Positions 42,821 to 52,465 of a stretch of 64,000 bases of DNA are shown in pieces. Each line of letters opens with the position of its first letter. Positions within the stretch are counted from its first letter, which is position 1. Under the pieces are notes generated by a model. It saw only the letters and a program-made list of their open reading frames with translations. It searched no databases and was not told the origin of the DNA. A program made the position numbers and the translations under genes. Source of the stretch: an uncultured Lachnospiraceae bacterium (GTDB lineage: Bacteria; Bacillota; Clostridia; Lachnospirales; Lachnospiraceae); contig CANREB010000001.1 in NCBI GenBank assembly GCA_947629525.1, positions 62,001 through 126,000 of the forward strand, in the 5' to 3' direction.

Positions 42821-44563
42821 TTACTGTTTTACCTTTGCGATAAAGCCATATCCGTTATCTGATACTTTTTCAAAAGTTTCAAAATACTCCTCATTATCTT
42901 CATACGCATCGCTGTCGTAAAAAACCAGTATATAATCGGGCTTCTCCTCTTCAAGATACGCTTTAATGTCCTCGCGTGTCAAAGGACTATGCCAGAATAT
43001 CGGCATATTTGTTATGCCATTGTACCACACACACATACCTTTGTGGGTATTTGTGCCTATCATTGCAACCCTCATATTATTCTTTGCGTAATTATAGTAA
43101 ATATCATCTATCATATCCATTGTTTCTTTGTTGAAAAAAGAATTTCTGAAATCATACTGCATAACCATGGCATTGTTTCTCCATATGCTGTTGTCGATTC
43201 CATAAAAAGCCGCATCACCCTCTTTTTGAGGAGCATAACTAAACATCAGAAATGCAGCCGCCACGATCAGATAATTTACCGTATATGTCCTTACCTTACC
43301 TTTAAACCTCCAACTGTCGCAAAGGATGATCATCCATATCAGCGACCAGAATATAAAATACGGCTTAAACAAATAATAAGACGACATTTTATTTACCGAT
43401 GCCAACAGTGTGAACCCTGTCTGCACGGCAAGAAAACCGAATAAAGTCATTAAATACGCGTTTATACGCTTCTCCCTTATCCGGCAGTTGACTATATAAA
43501 ATATTATCGGAATGGAAATAACTATTTCCAAACTCTTATTCTCATTGGTTCCCAGCATAAGCACTTCAAATATATCGAGATTCTGCGGTTTAAATATAAA
43601 ATGATATCCTGTCACGGCACATACCGCAAGCAATATTGCCAATGATGCAAGTATTATCTGAACGTTTTTATCCAATTGAAAACTATTCTCTCTGTAACGT
43701 GTATATATGATCATTGCAGCTACAGTCAAAATAACCGCCGGTAAAAATTCAATATAGCAGACCGTAACGCCATAGCATCCAAGCATCACAAGCATTAAGC
43801 ATATCCGCCGTAGTTCAATGTTGTTTTCATATATGCTAAGCATAAAAATCACATATTGGACAAGCACGGCACCCATCCCCCAATATATATACGCACCATC
43901 CGCAAAACTGTAAAACGGATATCCGCACCAGTATAAAAATGTCACTATGACAGGCAGCCATTTGTTCCGATCTTTATTAATATGCAGCATAAAACCATAA
44001 AAGAAGAAAAGTTCCATCAGATTATGATAGCAGTCTGAAAGGATAAATAATTTGTAACTCCACGTCTCAGGTACTAAAGGCCATAAGATTTCTATAAAAA
44101 GAGCATGAAACAAAGCAGTAAAATACATACCTCCAATACCCTTGTCACGCACTGCTTCCATTGTCATACAAAAATGATTTCCCGAATCGGGCATATTGGC
44201 ATAATTTATGTTTACATGCCTTGAAAAAATATAAACAGCCAGCCTGCCAAACAGAAGGATCGCCGCTATGATCACCCACAGATCGAACATACGGAACAAA
44301 TATTTCTGAACGCTGTGTTTTTTTATGGTCATGCTTAAAAGTATAGCACCTCCGGCAAAATATAATGCAGACATGCTTACAAGATAGACCGGTATATGCG
44401 CGAAAGTAAACAATAGCGCTCCAACCGCACCATAACACAGTGCCGTTACATAGCTAAGCATAAAACCTGTGACAAAATTAATCTTATTATCAGTTTTAGG
44501 ATACAACAGACATCCTGTAATAAATAGCCCAAATGCACATAAGTATAAAACCGAATCAATCAT
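42821..44563 (-). CDS. Multipass membrane protein, GT-C-like, unassigned family
   Basis: 580 residues with about 12 hydrophobic segments and a soluble C-terminal domain of about 130 residues (YDFRNSFFNKETMDMIDD to the end). In a loop after the fourth helix is NINYANMPDSGNHFCMTMEAV, with an Asp in a place that suits a GT-C catalytic acid. It lies between the DPMS-like gene and a GT39-like gene. GGAG precedes the ATG at 44563. I do not recognise the exact family. Confidence 0.65.
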   Translation of the reverse strand: MIDSVLYLCAFGLFITGCLLYPKTDNKINFVTGFMLSYVTALCYGAVGALLFTFAHIPVYLVSMSALYFAGGAILLSMTIKKHSVQKYLFRMFDLWVIIAAILLFGRLAVYIFSRHVNINYANMPDSGNHFCMTMEAVRDKGIGGMYFTALFHALFIEILWPLVPETWSYKLFILSDCYHNLMELFFFYGFMLHINKDRNKWLPVIVTFLYWCGYPFYSFADGAYIYWGMGAVLVQYVIFMLSIYENNIELRRICLMLVMLGCYGVTVCYIEFLPAVILTVAAMIIYTRYRENSFQLDKNVQIILASLAILLAVCAVTGYHFIFKPQNLDIFEVLMLGTNENKSLEIVISIPIIFYIVNCRIREKRINAYLMTLFGFLAVQTGFTLLASVNKMSSYYLFKPYFIFWSLIWMIILCDSWRFKGKVRTYTVNYLIVAAAFLMFSYAPQKEGDAAFYGIDNSIWRNNAMVMQYDFRNSFFNKETMDMIDDIYYNYAKNNMRVAMIGTNTHKGMCVWYNGITNMPIFWHSPLTREDIKAYLEEEKPDYILVFYDSDAYEDNEEYFETFEKVSDNGYGFIAKVKQ

Positions 44564-44592
44564 TGTTTTCTCCTATTGGGACATTCGCCCTG

Positions 44593-46137
44593 TCAATTCA
44601 TATATGCCACGGCACAATAATCAAATATTTCTATGTCGTAACCTCTCTGCTCATATTCTTCAAGTTCCGACCGCAGGATAACATAGATTCCCGAATCGTC
44701 AAAACTCTCTCCGGTGTCCCATAAAAAATTTCCAAAGCTGTAAGCCTCAAGATATTTGTCCGGATAATTTTTCCATTTTACCTCATCTATATAATCCAAA
44801 GTAGGATATTCAGTATAAAAAAGGACTTGTGAATGCCTTAACTGAGCGGTTATATATATTTTGCCGCCATCATGCAGTCTGCTTTTTTCCATTGCAGACT
44901 CCAATGCCTTGTCCGCTCCTGCAAGCTGCCGCTCGCTGATGATATCCTGATAAGCGGTAAAATAGTATCCCTCAAAAAATCCAAAACACAAAATATATAC
45001 AAATATAATAATATAGTATACATTATGTTTAGCCTTATCGCAACACCATATCAGCCCATTCGCCAATAGTATGAACATCGCGGGCAGTACCGCATTTATC
45101 CGATTAAAATTTGTTCTTTGCAGGACAGCAGATGCAAACGCTATAATAATCCATATCATCAGCAGAACGTCAAAAGAAAACTCTCTGCGTTTTAACGCCC
45201 TGACAGCATTTTTTGCGGAAACTGCCGCACCGATGATCACAAACGGCGTTGAAAACAGATAATATAGTCCAAAATACGGAATAGCATTCCATATATTATA
45301 GTCATATTGTTTAATAAAAATCTTAAGGGCAAGTATCAGATTTGACGGCAGATCTCTTAACTCTAATTCATCACCGCGAAATTCGATTAGTTTAGGAACC
45401 GATATGACAGCGCTTTTTATCTCAGGAACGATCCTTAAATTGACCGCCACAAATATCAGAAGCGGCAATGCCATCGCAAGCAATACTACAGCTGACAAAA
45501 CAGTCTGCAGCGATAATTTTATACTGCGCACATATACACAGTACACTATTGATACCGCCAAAAATACAGGCACAAATATCCATACCGCGGCGTATGCGTA
45601 CAGCCCGAGTCCCCAAAACATTGCGGATATGACAAAATATCTGTTCTGCTCTAATCCGACGACAAAAAAATAAATTCCCAATAACACAAACGCGGGCGCA
45701 AGATTGGCGTCCATACCATATCTTGAAACCATAATATGCCATGGACTCACAGCGAGCAAAAATGACCCCAAAAGGGCAGTCTTTGTGGAATAAGTTTTCT
45801 TCAACAGGCAATATAAAACATATACGCTCAATATTCCAAGAAGCATCTGCGGAATTCTTACGGTCAGTGTGTTCAAACCGAACAGTTTTATAAATGGCAG
45901 CATTAAATATGAATTTAATACACTCATGCCGCCTCCCCACACAGTAAGGTATACCGGATTATGATAACCCCACGAATCAACCCCGTAATTCAGAAGAGAC
46001 CATGCCTCATAACCCGAAAACGCCTCATCAGCATGTACACCGCCCGGAAATGTTCTTATCGCTATTACCCTGCTAAGTACGGCAATAGACATAATCCCTA
46101 TAATTATCATCTTATCACTGCAAATCTTTTGCTTCAT
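44593..46137 (-). CDS. GT39/ArnT-like membrane glycosyltransferase (PMT superfamily)
   Basis: About 514 residues. The first loop, FPGGVHADEAFSGYEAW, holds the conserved DE of the PMT superfamily, and the following YHNPVYLTVWGGG and LMLPFIKLFGLNTLTVRI are standard for it. VSPWHIMVSRYGMDANL is a second hallmark. Around 11 helices precede a soluble end domain. These enzymes use lipid-phosphate sugars to glycosylate proteins or glycans outside the membrane. The ATG at 46137 overlaps the previous stop (ATGA) and is preferred over 46149. Confidence 0.86.
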   Translation of the reverse strand: MKQKICSDKMIIIGIMSIAVLSRVIAIRTFPGGVHADEAFSGYEAWSLLNYGVDSWGYHNPVYLTVWGGGMSVLNSYLMLPFIKLFGLNTLTVRIPQMLLGILSVYVLYCLLKKTYSTKTALLGSFLLAVSPWHIMVSRYGMDANLAPAFVLLGIYFFVVGLEQNRYFVISAMFWGLGLYAYAAVWIFVPVFLAVSIVYCVYVRSIKLSLQTVLSAVVLLAMALPLLIFVAVNLRIVPEIKSAVISVPKLIEFRGDELELRDLPSNLILALKIFIKQYDYNIWNAIPYFGLYYLFSTPFVIIGAAVSAKNAVRALKRREFSFDVLLMIWIIIAFASAVLQRTNFNRINAVLPAMFILLANGLIWCCDKAKHNVYYIIIFVYILCFGFFEGYYFTAYQDIISERQLAGADKALESAMEKSRLHDGGKIYITAQLRHSQVLFYTEYPTLDYIDEVKWKNYPDKYLEAYSFGNFLWDTGESFDDSGIYVILRSELEEYEQRGYDIEIFDYCAVAYMN

Positions 46138-47141
46138 TTCCAATAGCATCCTTTTTCTACCACTTTGGCATTTTGAGGTGTCTCGCTGCTGTCAGGGTAC
46201 ACCCATGCATCATTAAACCACGCTGCTATCTTTGACGGATAGTTTTCTTCCCATCTGCGCCCTTTTATTCCAAACATAAGCTGTGTCGCTCCTCCCAGAT
46301 GTACCGCCTGCTTACCTGCCTTTTTTATTTTGCCGCCGAGCGGCATTCCATAAGCACCGCATCCTATTATCGCAATATCAAAATCAATATCCATTGCCGC
46401 GTTATACATATAGTCCAGTGCGTCAAACCATGTATTAAATCTGTCGTCACGCTCTCCTGCAATTGTCTGTACTGCTTTCAGGGTTTTTAATTCAAACTCA
46501 GGCAGAATATCTGTATTTGGAAATATTCGTTCTCTTTTCCTGTATTGTGACTGTATGGTTTTCTCAAACGGATGGATGACTAAAACTTTCTTCCCCAAAA
46601 GCGCCTTAGTCCATGGTCTGCCATTATACAGCCACGGCTCAAGCCTGAATAAAAAGGTCAGATCCGCCTCGGGTAAATATTCTTCGATCACAAAGTCCTC
46701 CATATTTAAATGCCACATCGCCAACAGATCCACTTCTTTGCATGTTTCCAGCATACAGTCTGTGTAAGACGCAAGCAGCTTCCTGTCATTTGGGAAAAAA
46801 CCCGCTCCTTCGCACAAACGGTTAAACCATTTGGTGGTACGCGCCTCATTTTCTTCCGAATAACCTACTATCCTGTTTTTAAGTTCGCCAACCATTGTCT
46901 GAAGCTCCGTATTGCCAAACCGACAGGCGTAAAACGGTTCTTTACTGATTATCTTATCATAAAGATAATCATTCGTTTTTTTCTTTGACATTACCCATTT
47001 ATGCGCATAATGCGGCATTACAGGCTCTCTGTGAAAATATTTCACTATCCCATGCCTGCGCATGATCTTATTAAAATAAAAATCACGGAATTCCCATCGC
47101 TTTTCATACATCTGCCATTTTTTCTGCAAATTTTTATCCAT
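46134..47141 (-). CDS. Uncharacterised protein, possible GT-D-like fold
   Basis: 335 residues, soluble. ACRFGNTEL at about 72-80 resembles the RFGDGE motif of GT-D (DUF1792) glucosyltransferases but keeps only the Arg, Gly and final Glu. Later blocks VLVIHPFEKTIQ and FDIAIIGCGAYGMPLGGKIKKAG are typical of nucleotide-binding Rossmann strands and also occur in GT-D relatives. The two clear GT-D proteins in the window (54250-55920 and 55943-56761) support the idea by context only. GAGGAAAG precedes the ATG at 47141. Confidence 0.5.
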   Translation of the reverse strand: MDKNLQKKWQMYEKRWEFRDFYFNKIMRRHGIVKYFHREPVMPHYAHKWVMSKKKTNDYLYDKIISKEPFYACRFGNTELQTMVGELKNRIVGYSEENEARTTKWFNRLCEGAGFFPNDRKLLASYTDCMLETCKEVDLLAMWHLNMEDFVIEEYLPEADLTFLFRLEPWLYNGRPWTKALLGKKVLVIHPFEKTIQSQYRKRERIFPNTDILPEFELKTLKAVQTIAGERDDRFNTWFDALDYMYNAAMDIDFDIAIIGCGAYGMPLGGKIKKAGKQAVHLGGATQLMFGIKGRRWEENYPSKIAAWFNDAWVYPDSSETPQNAKVVEKGCYWK

Positions 47142-47164
47142 CTTTCCTCTTTCCGCATCAATTA

Positions 47165-48253
47165 CTACTTAAATAATTCCTGTCTATATCGTTCTCCTGT
47201 TTTTTGCCAGCTAAACCGCTCTATATTAGCTTTTCCCTTATCACATAATTCCTCTGCTTTTTTCGTATCGTTTATAAGTTTTGCTATGCTTCGTGCCGTC
47301 TGCACGTAATCACAAGGATCTACATATACTGCCGCGTCAGCCGCCACCTCAGGCAGAGAGCTTGTATTTGAACATATGACAGGTGTTCCCAGCTGCATAG
47401 CTTCTATAGGCGGAAAGCCGAAACCTTCTATAAATGACAGAAACAAAAATACCTTTGCCCCATGTATAAGCCGATGAAGTTCCCTGTCGTCCTCGATATA
47501 TTTTATACAGGTCATATTTCGGGCGGCTTTATCTGTCGGTGCAAATCGTGCAGCATCATCTATTCCGATTATTGTCAGCGGCAGCGGCTCTGCCTCCATC
47601 TCACAATATTTCTCATAGCTGCGTATGATACCCTCAGCATTTTTATGCGGCAGCATTGAAGTTACCGCTATGATATAGCTTTCACCTTGCTTTTCGTCAG
47701 TTATGCTGTCAATGGCATTACAGCCATTATGAATTACCGCAACTTTTTTCTCATCAGTTTCAGAGTATTTTATAATATCACGTTTTGACGCCTCCGATAT
47801 GGTGATCACCTTGTCAGCATGGCGTGCGGAAGCCTTTAACCGCCACATTATATAAAAATTTTCAAGCTTATTAAAGTAACCGGGATAATGTTCATGATAG
47901 TAAAACGGTATCATATCATGTATAATAACATACTCTTTTGTCAAGTGAAGCATTGAGGCATATCCGCGCGGGAACAGGATCTTATCCGCCTTTAATTTTT
48001 TAGCCGCCACGGATACACCAAAAAGTTCCCATATAATTAAGTTCAGCTTATTCAGAGGATTTTTGCCGTTCATACAAAATGTAATGCCTTCTATATCAAA
48101 ATCATGCTTATTATATGAATTTCCAAACACTATGATCTCATTTCCCATGCTGTCCTTAGCCAGCTCCCGTACGAGATTAAGAGCCAGATTATATATGCCT
48201 ATGCTTTTTCCCTCACCCTTTACAAGCTTAAAGCAGTCTATTATTATCCTCAT
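47165..48253 (-). CDS. GT4 family glycosyltransferase
   Basis: About 362 residues. MRIIIDCFKLVKGEGKSIGIYNLA gives the acceptor glycine loop in variant form, AVTSMLPHKNAEGII starts the donor domain, and FLSFIEGFGFPPIEAMQLG is the E-x7-E motif. CSNTSSLPEVAADAAVYVDP completes the family blocks. It resembles the enzyme at 37983-39083. The open frame starts at a TTG (48271), but the ATG at 48253 matches the family N-terminus. Confidence 0.92.
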   Translation of the reverse strand: MRIIIDCFKLVKGEGKSIGIYNLALNLVRELAKDSMGNEIIVFGNSYNKHDFDIEGITFCMNGKNPLNKLNLIIWELFGVSVAAKKLKADKILFPRGYASMLHLTKEYVIIHDMIPFYYHEHYPGYFNKLENFYIMWRLKASARHADKVITISEASKRDIIKYSETDEKKVAVIHNGCNAIDSITDEKQGESYIIAVTSMLPHKNAEGIIRSYEKYCEMEAEPLPLTIIGIDDAARFAPTDKAARNMTCIKYIEDDRELHRLIHGAKVFLFLSFIEGFGFPPIEAMQLGTPVICSNTSSLPEVAADAAVYVDPCDYVQTARSIAKLINDTKKAEELCDKGKANIERFSWQKTGERYRQELFK

Positions 48254-48267
48254 ATTATTTTTGATCC

Positions 48268-49803
48268 TCAATATTCTTCAGACAGTTTTATGACGATCAC
48301 GCCGTCTACCACCTTAATTGAGCCTTCCAACGGGTAACATGGCATTTTATCTGCCTCTTTCCTGTTTATTTCATCAACAGTCACATAATCCGGTGCAAAT
48401 CCGCAATAATATGCCAGCATATTCTCCCTGCTATATACATACGCAAGCACATCATCCCTGCCGCTCATGTCAAAAACATCCATAATATCATTTTCATACA
48501 GCATCCTGTCCTCGACATTATCCCCCGCAAAAGCAACAGGAAGTTCATCTGAATACCCGTCAGTACTCTTGATCTGGGTTATCATAGTGGTAAAATAGCT
48601 CACCGCCTGTCTAAGGCTCAAATCCATGCTTAGATATTGGGCATTAGCAAAATGACAGTAAGTCAATACCATAACGATCCCTGATATTTTACAGATATAT
48701 TCTATAATAACATATTTATCAGCCATTATCATATCCAAAAGACAAAGCGGCAATATAAGGATAAACACATATGAGTACGTCATAATAGAATATACCGCAT
48801 CTTTTTCGGGACTCATAATGTAGATTGAATTTACCGCCAAATAAAAAAGGCACAGCATGATCACAAGAAATATGCCTCTTAATTTTTCCTTATCTTTAAC
48901 GAACCTGATGACTTTGACAAATACGCAAAACAAAATAACCAGGTTCGAGATCAGATAACCTGCTTTTAACACGATATTATAGCTTATCTCTATATTATTA
49001 TTCCATATCGCGCCAAAACAGTTAAACACTATCGCCCTGAGCACACTTTTTATGCTTTCAGCTGAGAAGAATCCCATCCGGCTCACACCTTTATAATCAG
49101 CAAGCTGTTGGTGCGTTATCATAAGGGACAGTTTCATTATAATATAATACAGCACGACTCCTGCTGCCAGTGTGCACAAATACTTTAAAGCCTTTTTTAG
49201 TGATTCCTGAATATCCGTACTCGTATTTAAAATATCAATTATCAACAGTGTTACGCACAAAGATGCCGCAAACGGAAGATATGCCTGATAAATTCCCAAT
49301 GAACAGGCAAGCAGTATTACCCCTGTAATGCAGCCCTTTCTGAAACGTACTGTCAAAAAGACTGACAACACCGACATCAGAAGCGCCAGTGCATAGTACG
49401 GTGCAGTAAACATAAAAAAATATGTTGCTGTCCATGACGGAAATACTACAAGCAAACCGCTTATTATCACTATAGTAACATTCTGTTTCAGATTTAACAA
49501 ATATACTATTATTGCAGCTGAAGCAGAAAGCAGAAGCAGAGAAACAATACCATTTATCCATGGCAGGCTGTATGATATGTCCAAATGATAAGATATTGCC
49601 CCCAAGATCCACAAAAACCATCTGCCAAGCCTGAAAGTCGCGCCCACTCCCCTTATTGCCATATCGTCATAATTTGGTAGTTTATTGGTAAACATATACA
49701 TATGCGCAACCAACCCTGACACCAAAGCCGACGCAAATGCCAGTCTGCACTTTTGCGGTATCTTCCTGTAATATTCTTCCAATAATGAATCAAAGCTTTT
49801 CAC
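48268..49803 (-). CDS. GtrII-like glucosyltransferase membrane protein
   Basis: 511 residues with about 10-11 helices. The loop after the first helix, NKLPNYDDMAIRGVGATFRLGRW, has the acidic pair and GRW of the GtrII family, which adds glucose from undecaprenyl-phosphate-glucose to O-antigen outside the membrane. FPSWTATYFFMFTAPYY and CSLGIYQAYLPFAAS are further family-like blocks. It starts with GTG at 49803 behind AGGAGGG. In Gram-negatives GtrII works with GtrA and GtrB; here two GtrB-like enzymes are in the window but no GtrA. Confidence 0.85.
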   Translation of the reverse strand: MKSFDSLLEEYYRKIPQKCRLAFASALVSGLVAHMYMFTNKLPNYDDMAIRGVGATFRLGRWFLWILGAISYHLDISYSLPWINGIVSLLLLSASAAIIVYLLNLKQNVTIVIISGLLVVFPSWTATYFFMFTAPYYALALLMSVLSVFLTVRFRKGCITGVILLACSLGIYQAYLPFAASLCVTLLIIDILNTSTDIQESLKKALKYLCTLAAGVVLYYIIMKLSLMITHQQLADYKGVSRMGFFSAESIKSVLRAIVFNCFGAIWNNNIEISYNIVLKAGYLISNLVILFCVFVKVIRFVKDKEKLRGIFLVIMLCLFYLAVNSIYIMSPEKDAVYSIMTYSYVFILILPLCLLDMIMADKYVIIEYICKISGIVMVLTYCHFANAQYLSMDLSLRQAVSYFTTMITQIKSTDGYSDELPVAFAGDNVEDRMLYENDIMDVFDMSGRDDVLAYVYSRENMLAYYCGFAPDYVTVDEINRKEADKMPCYPLEGSIKVVDGVIVIKLSEEY

Positions 49804-49804
49804 A

Positions 49805-51436
49805 TTACCCTCCTAACGCAACCGTAGTTCCTATTATATAGCCGTCCGCCTCATATAAGTTAAGTCCATATTTTTCTATTCCTTCCGTTTGATCCGGCAG
49901 GAATACATATACGCAGTCATCACTCAGATTTTCCATGCTTTTTTTTGTATTTTCTTTTACATCCATGCCTCGCGCAAAATAAAAATTGTTTAATGTCAGA
50001 TCATTGTCACAGGCGAATTTTGCAATAGGCAGAATATCCCACGCCTCAAAGTCATCAGACACCCATATCACATGTTCAAAATCCTGCCTGTCCGCTATCG
50101 CGTCCCAAACATCACTGCCAAACCCATACGAATATTCGTTTTTGGCACTGTAGCCGTTATGCGTATCAATGAGTTTATCACTCATATCCCATATTTGGGC
50201 AGACACAGCTATCACCACAATTACCGCCGGAACGGCTGTTTTGTTATATTTACCCCAAAAACGGGCATTCAGCACTATTACACCCACAAATACAAAATAA
50301 TACACCGGCCAGATCAGTCTTCCCGATGAACGGAAGATACTCCAGTAATGAAATAATGTGCTGCTGTATGGTATTTCAAATATCAGCTTATCATTCAGTG
50401 AAATATACGGCGATGCCGCCAATATCACCAATCCAATCGAGATCATCAGATATATAAAAGCATATATCAAAAAATCTCTGCTCAATTTAAAACTTCTGCA
50501 TACACAGCCGACTGATACATATATTAAGGACATTATGAGCAATAAGATCATTCCCAGCCCAAGATATGAAAAGCCCTCATATTGTCCGTCTGTATACAAT
50601 TCTAATCTGTGAAAGATCTTTGAGTAACCTTGCGCATTAAAAAATCCATTGAGATTAAAGCTGAAATATCCCAGTTCACCGCCGCCCGTCTGTACTTTGC
50701 CATAAAAACCCCCAAGCAGAAAAGTATTTCCCAATAGCCCTGTCAAAAATGTAATTCCCGGCATCAGATATTTTACTTTTGCCTTTTTCCCCATTATCAG
50801 ACTGCATAATACATATCCGCACAAAACCGCGCCGCACATAGGCAGATAATACATATGTATGCCTGCCACAAGCACTCCTATCATCCCCCAGCACGCAGAT
50901 GTCATTTTTATATTGTCATAATCTTTTTTGTGTCTGACAAACATATATATAGCGGCTAAAATGATCCAGTGTCCGCCAAGAGCGGTATGGTAGAACATTT
51001 TTTCAATGACTACAGGCGACAAAATAAATAAAATACTTCCAATGTATGCCTGTATCTTCCCAACAGAACACTCTTTTAAAATATTTACCGCAAACAGGCC
51101 CTGCAGCATGAAGCTTACAGCGCCCCATATACCAAAATATTGAAAGGTATCCGGCAATATCGGGGACAACATCTTGAACAGTACCGCAAACAACGGTATG
51201 GAATCTGTGTAAATTACTGACGAATAATCAGGATACGCCAGATTGTCCGTCAACCCAAACGGAAACAGCCATTCGCTTTTTCTGTAAAACCGCCATCCCA
51301 AATAATGTTGCATAAGGTCGCCTTTTTGCATCAGCCATGCGTCAAACGCAGGATTTAATACATCACATCCGTATACGATCATAAATACAGCTAAGCCGAT
51401 AAACATTGCTATGAAATTTGACACTTTGTTTTTCAT
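49805..51436 (-). CDS. DUF6311-like multipass membrane protein
   Basis: 543 residues with about 12 helices. The first outer loop reads AWLMQKGDLMQHYLGWRFYR, and DNLAYPDYSSVIYTDSIPLFA follows; this pattern (GD-xx-QHYLGW) is the DUF6311 hallmark, and the Asp may act like the GT-C catalytic acid. A soluble C-terminal domain has HVIWVSDDFEAWD. It is probably another lipid-linked-sugar-dependent transferase. The gene begins 25 bases after the FemAB-like gene stop. Confidence 0.78.
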   Translation of the reverse strand: MKNKVSNFIAMFIGLAVFMIVYGCDVLNPAFDAWLMQKGDLMQHYLGWRFYRKSEWLFPFGLTDNLAYPDYSSVIYTDSIPLFAVLFKMLSPILPDTFQYFGIWGAVSFMLQGLFAVNILKECSVGKIQAYIGSILFILSPVVIEKMFYHTALGGHWIILAAIYMFVRHKKDYDNIKMTSACWGMIGVLVAGIHMYYLPMCGAVLCGYVLCSLIMGKKAKVKYLMPGITFLTGLLGNTFLLGGFYGKVQTGGGELGYFSFNLNGFFNAQGYSKIFHRLELYTDGQYEGFSYLGLGMILLLIMSLIYVSVGCVCRSFKLSRDFLIYAFIYLMISIGLVILAASPYISLNDKLIFEIPYSSTLFHYWSIFRSSGRLIWPVYYFVFVGVIVLNARFWGKYNKTAVPAVIVVIAVSAQIWDMSDKLIDTHNGYSAKNEYSYGFGSDVWDAIADRQDFEHVIWVSDDFEAWDILPIAKFACDNDLTLNNFYFARGMDVKENTKKSMENLSDDCVYVFLPDQTEGIEKYGLNLYEADGYIIGTTVALGG

Positions 51437-51461
51437 TATGCCATTATGTCCTCAAAAAATA

Positions 51462-52451
51462 TTATAAGTGTTTTACATATGTCTTGTTGACACCAAACTC
51501 CGTTCCAAATCCCTCTTTAAACTCAGCAAGCTTTTTATTAAGCACTTTTCCATGCTCACGCGTGCTTGTTCCGAAAGAGCAAAATTTAAATCCGCTTTTA
51601 TACGCGGTCTCAATTAAATTTGCATCAAGAAAATTCATCGGATACAGCTGCAGACATTCCTGATCGGCAGCAAGATACTGAGTATGGAACACAGCATTTC
51701 CAAACAAAAAGACCATACTGCCCGCTACTATATCCTCTCCGTTAAAAACTCCATAAAATCTTACGATGTCAGCCAGCCGTTCATTTTTAAACTCCAAAAG
51801 TTCGGCGAGCGAATGTACCGGTTCGGCATTAAATTTCTGAAGATTGCCGCACAATACATCATAGAATTTCTCTACTTCGCTATCTTCACTTAATTGCGCA
51901 AAACGCAGATCATTTCTAAGCGAGTGCTTGTATCCCCGCCGCCTGCTGGCACTAAAATTGGAAATTATATCTTCATTATAGTTCTTAAAATCTACATAAC
52001 AGCTTAATTCATCATATGGCGTATACCCTTTTTGAAACAGAAAATAATACAGCAGATTTGTATTGTGTCGCGAAAATATGTCACTCGTACATTTCAGCAC
52101 GACTTCCTTATATCCGTTATCATATAAATACTTTTCCAAAGTATCGATCATTGCCTCTACATGCTCAATATCATAAAATTCCTCAGCGATCACTATACCT
52201 CCAAATGTACTGCCGCAGTGCGAGGAAAACACTCTCCTGCCCTCATCATACAATGTACATGCAGGAACCACTGCGACTATGGTATTACTACCCTTATATA
52301 TGAACAGTGAGCAGTCGTCAAAACGCCCGTTATGATAATCCAAAAAATTTTTCGTCTGAAGGAATGTACCGTTTATTGACGACAATAAGACAAATTCATC
52401 CCATTTATCCTTTAAACTGCTGTCATATTCCTTGATTTTCAGTTCAACCAT
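51462..52451 (-). CDS. FemAB/GNAT-like acyltransferase
   Basis: 329 residues, two GNAT-like halves. SSINGTFLQTKNFLDYH at the start and FSASRRRGYKHSLRND (basic substrate loop) then VAGSMVFLFGNAVFHTQYLAA are characteristic of the FemAB/BioF2-like superfamily. Family members transfer amino acids from tRNA or acyl groups to sugar amines. In a glycan locus it may acylate an amino sugar such as the 3-amino-6-deoxyhexose made by the FdtA/FdtB pair, which lacks an obvious acetyltransferase nearby. GAGGG precedes the ATG at 52451. Confidence 0.75.
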   Translation of the reverse strand: MVELKIKEYDSSLKDKWDEFVLLSSINGTFLQTKNFLDYHNGRFDDCSLFIYKGSNTIVAVVPACTLYDEGRRVFSSHCGSTFGGIVIAEEFYDIEHVEAMIDTLEKYLYDNGYKEVVLKCTSDIFSRHNTNLLYYFLFQKGYTPYDELSCYVDFKNYNEDIISNFSASRRRGYKHSLRNDLRFAQLSEDSEVEKFYDVLCGNLQKFNAEPVHSLAELLEFKNERLADIVRFYGVFNGEDIVAGSMVFLFGNAVFHTQYLAADQECLQLYPMNFLDANLIETAYKSGFKFCSFGTSTREHGKVLNKKLAEFKEGFGTEFGVNKTYVKHL

Positions 52452-52465
52452 ATTTCAATCCCTCT

